A stretch of 9,244 nucleotides of DNA from Candidatus Zixiibacteriota bacterium (lineage in GTDB: Bacteria > Zixibacteria > MSB-5A5 > SM1-73), in contig JALHUP010000051.1 of NCBI GenBank assembly GCA_022866585.1, forward strand, positions 1-9,244. Direction: 5' to 3'. Shown in pieces: positions 5,733 through 9,244 of this stretch. The translations under genes and the position numbers were made by a program. The notes under the pieces are model-generated. The model worked only from the letters and a program-made list of their open reading frames with translations. It was not told the DNA's origin and did no database searches. Position 1 is the first letter of the stretch. Every line of letters starts with the position of its first letter.

Positions 5733-6260
5733 AAAAAGCCTCTGGTAATCCTTGCCTATCACTATGGTAAGCTCTATTTCCTGATAATTATTCTCCAGTT
5801 TTTTGCATAGCACGTTCTCTTTGTCAATTCCCAATGATAGAGCAGTCTGAAGCGCTATCTCTGAGGGGCAGGGAGTCTGTGTCTGGAGATTGGCTTTTTC
5901 TTCATCTACGCCACGATCCAAAATAAAACTCTGTTCGGGTTTCAGATATTCGAAATTTCCAGTCTCGATGACGTCGTAAAAGATATTATTCACTCTTAGT
6001 CCTCTCAGCTTATGTGCCAAGCTATCTGCTAAGCCCTCCTTTTGAGATCCATTTAAAATTTGAGTTCTCACGAAAATCGACTCTTTGCCTTGAGCGGGTT
6101 CAAGGTTGGTCTCGCTCTGGCTGACCTTTTTAAAAAAGGAGAAAGTATAGATTAAAAAAAGAATCGTTAAGAAAATTATTGATACTTCCAAAAACTTAGA
6201 ACTTCTCTTTTTTTCTCTCTTTCTATAGAATCTGTGAGCTTTGCTTTTTTTTCTGAACAT
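5724..6260 (-). CDS. LytR_C-domain membrane protein
   Basis: 178 aa. A very basic N-terminus (MFRKKSKAHRFYRKREKKRS) is followed by one membrane helix (about 23-44, FLEVSIIFLTILFLIYTFSF), then an extracytoplasmic domain. Residues 64-80 (VRTQILNGSQKEGLADS) through LRGLRVNNIFYDVIETGNFEY and the closing IELTIVIGKDYQ match the LytR/CpsA/Psr C-terminal domain pattern, in which a V-x-V-L-N-G-S strand opens and an I-x-I-V-G-K-D strand closes the fold. The LCP phosphotransferase domain itself is absent, so this is a stand-alone LytR_C protein. Its role is unknown; such genes often sit beside rsfS, as here. The ATG at 6260 lacks an evident Shine-Dalgarno. The 174-bp spacer upstream holds only small hairpins such as CGAAAG-ACT-CTTTCG. 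Confidence 0.8.
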   Translation of the reverse strand: MFRKKSKAHRFYRKREKKRSSKFLEVSIIFLTILFLIYTFSFFKKVSQSETNLEPAQGKESIFVRTQILNGSQKEGLADSLAHKLRGLRVNNIFYDVIETGNFEYLKPEQSFILDRGVDEEKANLQTQTPCPSEIALQTALSLGIDKENVLCKKLENNYQEIELTIVIGKDYQRLFKR

Positions 6261-6434
6261 TCGTCAGATTTGGATGGCGGTGTTTAATTTCTTTAAAGGG
6301 GAATGGAAATTCTCAATCAAAGTCTTTGAAGGGTATTCGAAAGACTCTTTCGGATAAATTCCAAGAAAAGAAAAACATATAGACTCGATAAAACTTACTG
6401 CAAGAAGATAAATCTTCTTAAGAGAAATCTAACC

Positions 6435-6935
6435 TTACCTCTCCCTTTGCCACCAGGGATTTGGGCCTTCTAAGCCATAAAAATACCTAAAGGTTTGCAC
6501 ATTTATGATAAAGGAGAAGCTATCATTAGGTCTATATCTCAACTGGAAGTTGGGCAAAATAGCGTCCTTTATTCTCAGATCGTCCTTATGAAAAACAGAG
6601 AGAGGCTGATGCAAATAGTTCAAACTTAAAGTCAAAGTCAATGGCTTGGATACTTGATATTCCATAATGTTTGTATACACACCAAAACTGCCGCTGGTTT
6701 TCCCGCTTGAAAAATAGGAAAAACTATAACTGTGGGACATCCTGAACTTGCTGGGATCGAGAAGACTGAAGCTTTTTGCGTTGGATTTAACCCCTAGCAG
6801 ATTCCCATCGGCTTGATTTTTACTGGGTGTTTGGGTTTGTGAAAAAGCCGAACCAAATAAAAACAAAATCAAAGTGAAGAAAATCAAACCTGTCTCAAGA
6901 CACAGATTTCGTGTTTTATTTGCTCGTTTCATCAT
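6435..6935 (-). CDS. Exported beta-rich hypothetical protein
   Basis: About 166 aa, probably in the outer membrane or periplasm. A signal peptide follows MMKRANKTRN: hydrophobic GLIFFTLILFLFGS, then AFS-QTQ as likely signal-peptidase I site. The mature part alternates polar and hydrophobic residues in amphipathic strands (MSHSYSFSYFSSG, SGSFGVYTNIMEYQVS, LTLTLSLNYLHQPLSVF, LPNFQLRYRPNDSFSFIINV), as in small beta-barrels. It ends in GPNPWWQRER. I know of similar uncharacterised proteins in FCB-type genomes, but cannot confirm homology here. The start is 6935 (or the adjacent 6932): the promoter at 6987-7015 puts the transcript start near 6980, which excludes the longer frame beginning at 6998, and AAGAGG precedes the ATG by 6 nt. 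Confidence 0.75.
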   Translation of the reverse strand: MMKRANKTRNLCLETGLIFFTLILFLFGSAFSQTQTPSKNQADGNLLGVKSNAKSFSLLDPSKFRMSHSYSFSYFSSGKTSGSFGVYTNIMEYQVSKPLTLTLSLNYLHQPLSVFHKDDLRIKDAILPNFQLRYRPNDSFSFIINVQTFRYFYGLEGPNPWWQRER

Positions 6936-6986
6936 ATTTCGCCTCTTACGTGAATTTATTCTTCTGATTGCATACATATCGGTGTA

Positions 6987-7015
6987 AGTATAAATCAATC
7001 CTTATTTCTTGTCAA
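6987..7015 (-). promoter_or_regulatory. Consensus sigma70 promoter
   Basis: TTGACA (7015-7010) and TATACT (6992-6987), with a 17-base spacer, form the best promoter in the window. It drives the exported beta-rich protein, with a leader of roughly 45 nt, and shows that gene is not simply read through from glmU. Confidence 0.85.
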
Positions 7016-7055
7016 TACCTTTTTGTGCGAGCCCCAAAAAATGTCAACCTGAAGT

Positions 7056-7073
7056 GTAAACTTTTAAGTTTAC
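7056..7073. repeat. 18-bp inverted repeat upstream of the promoter
   Basis: GTAAACTT and AAGTTTAC flank two bases, a perfect 8-bp inverted repeat about 40 bp upstream of the -35 box and about 58 bp after the glmU stop. There is no T-run on either side, so an operator is as likely as a weak terminator. Confidence 0.35.
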
Positions 7074-7130
7074 TGTTGAATTTGATTTAAAATTCATCCC
7101 CTCCAATCTCCAACTCATTTTATCATACGC

Positions 7131-7934
7131 CTAAGATAGAAGAGTCGTTTGTCCAGAAGATTCTGCCCCGCCTTTGGCGGGATTTTCAACCAGTAGGATC
7201 TCCTCCATTCTTTCCAGCTCTTCTTGAGAGTTTATCCCCAAACCTTCTTGCGGGTTAGAGACAACCACCGCCCAAATGGGGAGATTCTTTTTTCTTAAAA
7301 ATTCTAAAGCATCAGTTAAATAATATTCCCCCTGCTTGTTGTCTGGGGTGATTTTGTCCAGCACCGAGAAAAGAGACTTACTGTCAAAGCAAAATGTTCC
7401 GGTATTAATTTCCTTTACTTTCTTTTCATCGGCAGAGGCATCACCCTCCTCCACAATTTTTTGCACCATCCCCTTTTCGTCTCTGATTATTCTTCCATAC
7501 CCGGAAGGATCCTCCAAGATGGCGGTCAAAACCGTGGTTACTGCTTTTTTTCTTCTATGTTCCTCCAAAAGCCTTCTCACCGTATCGCTCTTTAACAAAG
7601 GCATGTCACCGCACAAGATCAGGACATCGCCATCAAAGTTAGTTAAATGATCTTTTGCCTGCATGACAGCATGTCCGGTTCCCAACTGCTCTTCTTGTAT
7701 GACGAACTCTACGTCTAAATGTTTCAAAAGCTTTTGTGTCTTGTCCCTTTTATGTCCCACCACCAGAATGATTTTTTCCACCCCTACCCTTTTGGCGGTC
7801 TCGACAACATATTCCACCATCGGTTTTCCCCCCAATTTATGAAGCACTTTAGGCAGATCAGACTTCATCCTCTTCCCCTTCCCCGCCGCCAAAATCACCG
7901 CCACGATGGGTTTTGAATCTTTCATCTTGATCAT
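7131..7934 (-). CDS. GlmU-type N-acetylglucosamine-1-phosphate uridylyltransferase, single domain
   Basis: Makes UDP-GlcNAc from GlcNAc-1-phosphate and UTP in the cytosol, for peptidoglycan and LPS. 267 aa, against ~456 for bifunctional GlmU. Seen: the nucleotide-binding signature LAAGKGKRMKSDLPKVLHKL (15-34) with Lys29, EEQLGTGHAV (81-90), the metal-binding LCGDMPLL with Asp110, GYGRI (145-149), VEEGDAS (161-167), EINTGTF (175-181), GEYYLTDAL (202-210) and GLGINS with Asn235. These match the GlmU pyrophosphorylase domain closely. The left-handed beta-helix acetyltransferase domain is absent and no remnant lies downstream, so acetylation must be done elsewhere or the enzyme has a related sugar-phosphate substrate. 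The last ~16 residues look non-native: they are partly encoded by a palindrome (CCCGCC-TTT-GGCGGG, 7167-7181). Start at 7934 or the ATG at 7925; neither has a strong Shine-Dalgarno. Confidence 0.9.
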   Translation of the reverse strand: MIKMKDSKPIVAVILAAGKGKRMKSDLPKVLHKLGGKPMVEYVVETAKRVGVEKIILVVGHKRDKTQKLLKHLDVEFVIQEEQLGTGHAVMQAKDHLTNFDGDVLILCGDMPLLKSDTVRRLLEEHRRKKAVTTVLTAILEDPSGYGRIIRDEKGMVQKIVEEGDASADEKKVKEINTGTFCFDSKSLFSVLDKITPDNKQGEYYLTDALEFLRKKNLPIWAVVVSNPQEGLGINSQEELERMEEILLVENPAKGGAESSGQTTLLS

Positions 7935-7944
7935 TAAAAGGGGT

Positions 7945-8030
7945 TTAAAAGGCTTCCGCCTTAACGCCGGTGCTAAAGGAGTTAATCCGTAAGGATTTTA
8001 ATACTCTTCCGCTCATGGACGCCTACGTCC
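7945..8030. repeat. Cluster of three 5+4+5 mini-hairpins
   Basis: Between panD and the glmU-type gene: AAGGC-TTCC-GCCTT (7949-7962), AATCC-GTAA-GGATT (7984-7997) and GGACG-CCTA-CGTCC (8017-8030). All are perfect 5-bp stems with 4-base loops, the same geometry as the arms of both cloverleaf elements. No coding capacity seen. Confidence 0.6.
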
Positions 8031-8050
8031 GTTATCAACGAGGAAAAAAC

Positions 8051-8096
8051 CTGTTTGCTCTCTGCTTTTCGCTCTTTGCTCTTCTGCTCTAAACTC
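8051..8096. repeat. Degenerate heptad tandem repeat downstream of panD
   Basis: The plus strand reads as successive 7-mers ending in GCT or GC: CTCTGCT, TTTCGCT, CTTTGCT, then an 8-mer CTTCTGCT and CTAAACT. It is pyrimidine-rich on this strand. Same period as the repeat at 5648-5732 but a different unit. Confidence 0.5.
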
Positions 8097-8100
8097 TCAG

Positions 8101-8454
8101 CTATTTCTTGATCATCCTATTTTTTTCATCCACATAGACGACTTTGGACTTGTATTTTTTCGCCTCTTCGAATTCCAGATCGCAATAGGAGACGATGATT
8201 AAAAGATCGCCAACCTGCCCTAATCTTGCGGCTGGACCATTTAAACAGATGGTTCCGGAATTTGCCATTGCTACAAGAACATAGGTCTCGAACCTGGCAC
8301 CATTATTGAGATTGAGCACCTGCACTTTTTCATTAGGCAAAATTAGGGCGGCATCCAAAAGCTTTTTATCTATGGTGATGCTCCCCTCGTAATTCAGATC
8401 AGCCTCTGTCACCGTGACCCGATGAATTTTCGATTTGCAAATGGTAACTAACAT
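8101..8454 (-). CDS. panD: Aspartate 1-decarboxylase proenzyme
   Basis: Pyruvoyl enzyme that makes beta-alanine from aspartate for pantothenate synthesis in the cytosol. 117 aa, normal for the family (E. coli 126). The proenzyme self-cleaves between Gly24 and Ser25 in YEGSITID; Ser25 becomes the pyruvoyl group. Other conserved residues are present: Lys9 (KSKIHR), Arg54 and Tyr58 (NGARFETYV), Asn72 (CLNGPAA), then VGDLLIIVSY. The ATG at 8454 has only a weak GGGGA upstream. In most genomes panC and panD are adjacent; here they are split by a YgiT-type gene and a partial copy of panD's own start. The product appears intact and functional. Confidence 0.97.
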   Translation of the reverse strand: MLVTICKSKIHRVTVTEADLNYEGSITIDKKLLDAALILPNEKVQVLNLNNGARFETYVLVAMANSGTICLNGPAARLGQVGDLLIIVSYCDLEFEEAKKYKSKVVYVDEKNRMIKK

Positions 8455-8506
8455 CTATTGATTCCCCAATATATACTTTCATAAAAGACTTGCGTCTCAA
8501 CTCCCA
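8372..8506. repeat. 135-bp duplicated panC-panD junction block, copy B
   Basis: Aligns without gaps to 8866-9000. The panD-coding part (8372-8454) has 3 differences in 83 bp, all synonymous; the rest (8455-8506) has 11 differences in 52 bp. This copy holds the start of intact panD and a decayed remnant of the panC end. Confidence 0.9.
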
Positions 8507-8514
8507 ACACCGTT
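8506..8514. repeat. 9-bp direct repeat AACACCGTT, left copy
   Basis: Identical to 8847-8855. It starts exactly where the similarity of block B to block A ends. The two copies flank the unit that carries the YgiT-type gene. Confidence 0.55.
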
Positions 8515-8527
8515 TTCTCGAAAAACT

Positions 8528-8570
8528 CCGTTGGTGAAGATACGCATACATTGCTACAAAACACCAACGG
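8528..8570 (-). terminator. 9-bp stem downstream of the YgiT-type gene, terminator-like
   Basis: CCGTTGGTG (8528-8536) and CACCAACGG (8562-8570) are perfectly complementary around a 25-base loop. On the minus strand the stem is followed by AGTTTTTC. It lies 20 bp after the YgiT-type stop. The loop is long for an intrinsic terminator, so an element-end inverted repeat is the alternative. Confidence 0.45.
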
Positions 8571-8589
8571 GAAGCAAGTTTTTCTACAA

Positions 8590-8817
8590 CTATGCGAAGT
8601 TAACCACCGCCACAGGACGCTTGACAGCAAAACCCTTTCGATGAAGTTTGATGCGCTCGATTTCGTGGAGCGTTTCCGCCTCCAGATAACTTTCCCCACA
8701 GTGAGGACAAGTTACCACAGGGATATTTTGAATAACCAGCAAATCTCGTCCCTTGCCATAGATTCTGGCAACCCTGCGAACCTTCGCACCCTCTTCTCCA
8801 CAAATATTACATATCAT
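8590..8817 (-). CDS. YgiT-type zinc-finger protein (orphan antitoxin-like)
   Basis: 75 aa, cytosolic. Two zinc knuckles, CNIC (3-6) and CPHC (37-40), enclose a beta segment (GRDLLVIQNIPVVTCPHCGESYL) typical of the YgiT/MqsA N-terminal family. A short helix (AETLHEIERIKLHRKGFA) and a hydrophobic end, VAVVNFA, follow. Full length for the stand-alone family (~70-80 aa). It has no helix-turn-helix extension, so DNA binding like MqsA is not indicated. Family members usually follow a small RelE-like or DUF4258 toxin gene; here only 26 bp separate it from the truncated panD copy and no toxin frame is present. The ATG at 8817 lacks a clear Shine-Dalgarno; translation may couple to the panD fragment. 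Origin by transfer is inferred from the flanking repeats. Confidence 0.8.
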   Translation of the reverse strand: MICNICGEEGAKVRRVARIYGKGRDLLVIQNIPVVTCPHCGESYLEAETLHEIERIKLHRKGFAVKRPVAVVNFA

Positions 8818-8843
8818 CTAACATTATGCGTTTTAAGATTCGT

Positions 8844-8948
8844 TCAAACACCGTTGGCCTCTGCAATGGTGATGCTCCCCTCGTAATTCAGATCAGCCTC
8901 TGTCACCGTCACCCGATGAATCTTAGATTTGCAAATGGTAACTAACAT
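8844..8948 (-). pseudogene. Truncated second copy of panD 5' end (34 codons)
   Basis: Starts like panD at an ATG (8948), encodes the same first 28 residues including KSKIHR and the YEGS processing site, then leaves homology after SITI, continues AEANGV and stops (TGA 8846-8844). It lacks Arg54, Tyr58 and Asn72, so it cannot be a decarboxylase. All three nucleotide differences from panD in this stretch are synonymous. It sits where panD would normally start, right after panC. It may be a plain remnant of duplication, or a translated leader for the YgiT-type gene 26 bp downstream. Confidence 0.85.
8847..8855. repeat. 9-bp direct repeat AACACCGTT, right copy
   Basis: Pairs with 8506-8514. It lies 10 bp from the point (8866) where the panD copy loses homology. 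Confidence 0.55.
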
Positions 8949-9000
8949 ATATTAATTCTCCAAAAAATACGTTCTTAAAAGGCTTACGTCTTAACTCCCG
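8866..9000. repeat. 135-bp duplicated panC-panD junction block, copy A
   Basis: Ungapped partner of 8372-8506, offset by 494 bp. This copy holds the genuine end and stop codon of panC and the truncated panD start. Confidence 0.9.
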
Positions 9001-9244
9001 CAACTTTCATCTTGATATTATCTATCAATCTGGTTTTCCCGAATCGAACTGCTAAAGAGATCAGAACTTCTCCTTTTAGTTTATTCAAAAGTTCCAGAGT
9101 ATGGGCATCGGTGATGGCAATATAGTCTATTTCAGCCAAAGGTTGTCTGTTTATTAATTTATTCATTTTGGAGACGATCTTGCTTGCGCTCCTTTCGCCC
9201 TTTCTTATCATACTTTTTGCCAAACGCAAAGCTTGATACAAAAC
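8984..9244 (-). CDS. panC: Pantothenate synthetase, C-terminal part (5' end outside window)
   Basis: ATP-dependent joining of pantoate and beta-alanine in the cytosol. Only the last 87 codons are present; the family is ~280 aa. The C-terminal lid domain is clear: LYQALRLAKSMIRKGERSA, then AEIDYIAITDAHTLELL, and the family ending ISLAVRFGKTRLIDNI. The frame is open to the right edge, so the TTG at 9241 is internal. The TAA stop (8986-8984) lies inside a mini-hairpin of the AAGGC type (8979-8992). panD-like sequence begins 35 bp after the stop. Confidence 0.93.
   Translation of the reverse strand, partial: VLYQALRLAKSMIRKGERSASKIVSKMNKLINRQPLAEIDYIAITDAHTLELLNKLKGEVLISLAVRFGKTRLIDNIKMKVAGVKT

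Noticed and set aside
7023..7100. 17-codon minus-strand frame starting near 7098 after GGAGGGG
   Set aside because: The purine run touches the start codon, the frame is very short and overlaps an 8-bp inverted repeat; no support as a gene.
8448..8699. Minus-strand 83-codon frame overlapping the YgiT-type gene
   Set aside because: Out of frame with the YgiT protein; its end is only the decayed panC tail in block B. The YgiT frame has the conserved zinc cysteines.
1..9244. CRISPR array
   Set aside because: No regularly spaced direct repeats of 23-45 bp; the repeats found are palindromes, 7-bp tandems, or a single duplicated block.

Overview
The window looks like a chromosomal housekeeping region of a bacterium with a Gram-negative-type envelope: there is a lipoprotein with a lipobox, an exported beta-rich protein, and a one-pass membrane LytR_C protein. 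Every confident gene is on the minus strand, and Shine-Dalgarno sites are purine-rich. TTG starts appear on deoC and rsfS. Base composition is AT-leaning, with many short palindromes between genes. The gene set and the beta-rich protein suggest an uncultivated lineage, perhaps of the FCB/Zixibacteria kind. That placement is an impression from protein style, not something the sequence proves.

Read 5' to 3' on the minus strand (right to left), the layout is: the panC 3' end (edge of window); a truncated copy of the start of panD; a YgiT-type zinc-finger gene; intact panD; a stand-alone GlmU-type uridylyltransferase; an exported beta-rich protein with its own strong promoter; a LytR_C-domain membrane protein; rsfS; a 420-bp structured spacer; rho; a 530-bp spacer with a cloverleaf palindrome; deoC; a spacer with a candidate plus-strand RNA; a 27-residue SEC-C mini-protein with a strong terminator; a lipoprotein; and the 5' two thirds of a thymidine/pyrimidine-nucleoside phosphorylase gene (edge of window).

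Functional groups: PanC and PanD make pantothenate. The phosphorylase and DeoC sit at the two ends of deoxynucleoside salvage (phosphorolysis, then cleavage of deoxyribose-5-phosphate). RsfS and Rho act on ribosome silencing and transcription termination. GlmU-N and the exported proteins serve the envelope.

The most unusual spot is the panC-panD junction. A 135-bp block (panC end plus the first 28 panD codons) is present twice. Between the copies lies an approximately 330-bp unit, flanked by a 9-bp direct repeat, that carries an orphan YgiT-type gene and a terminator-like hairpin. Also notable are the SEC-C mini-protein, two cloverleaf palindromes of the same design, a promoter/pseudoknot/U-tract candidate RNA, heptad-repeat spacers, and a slippery A7 tract at the end of rsfS.
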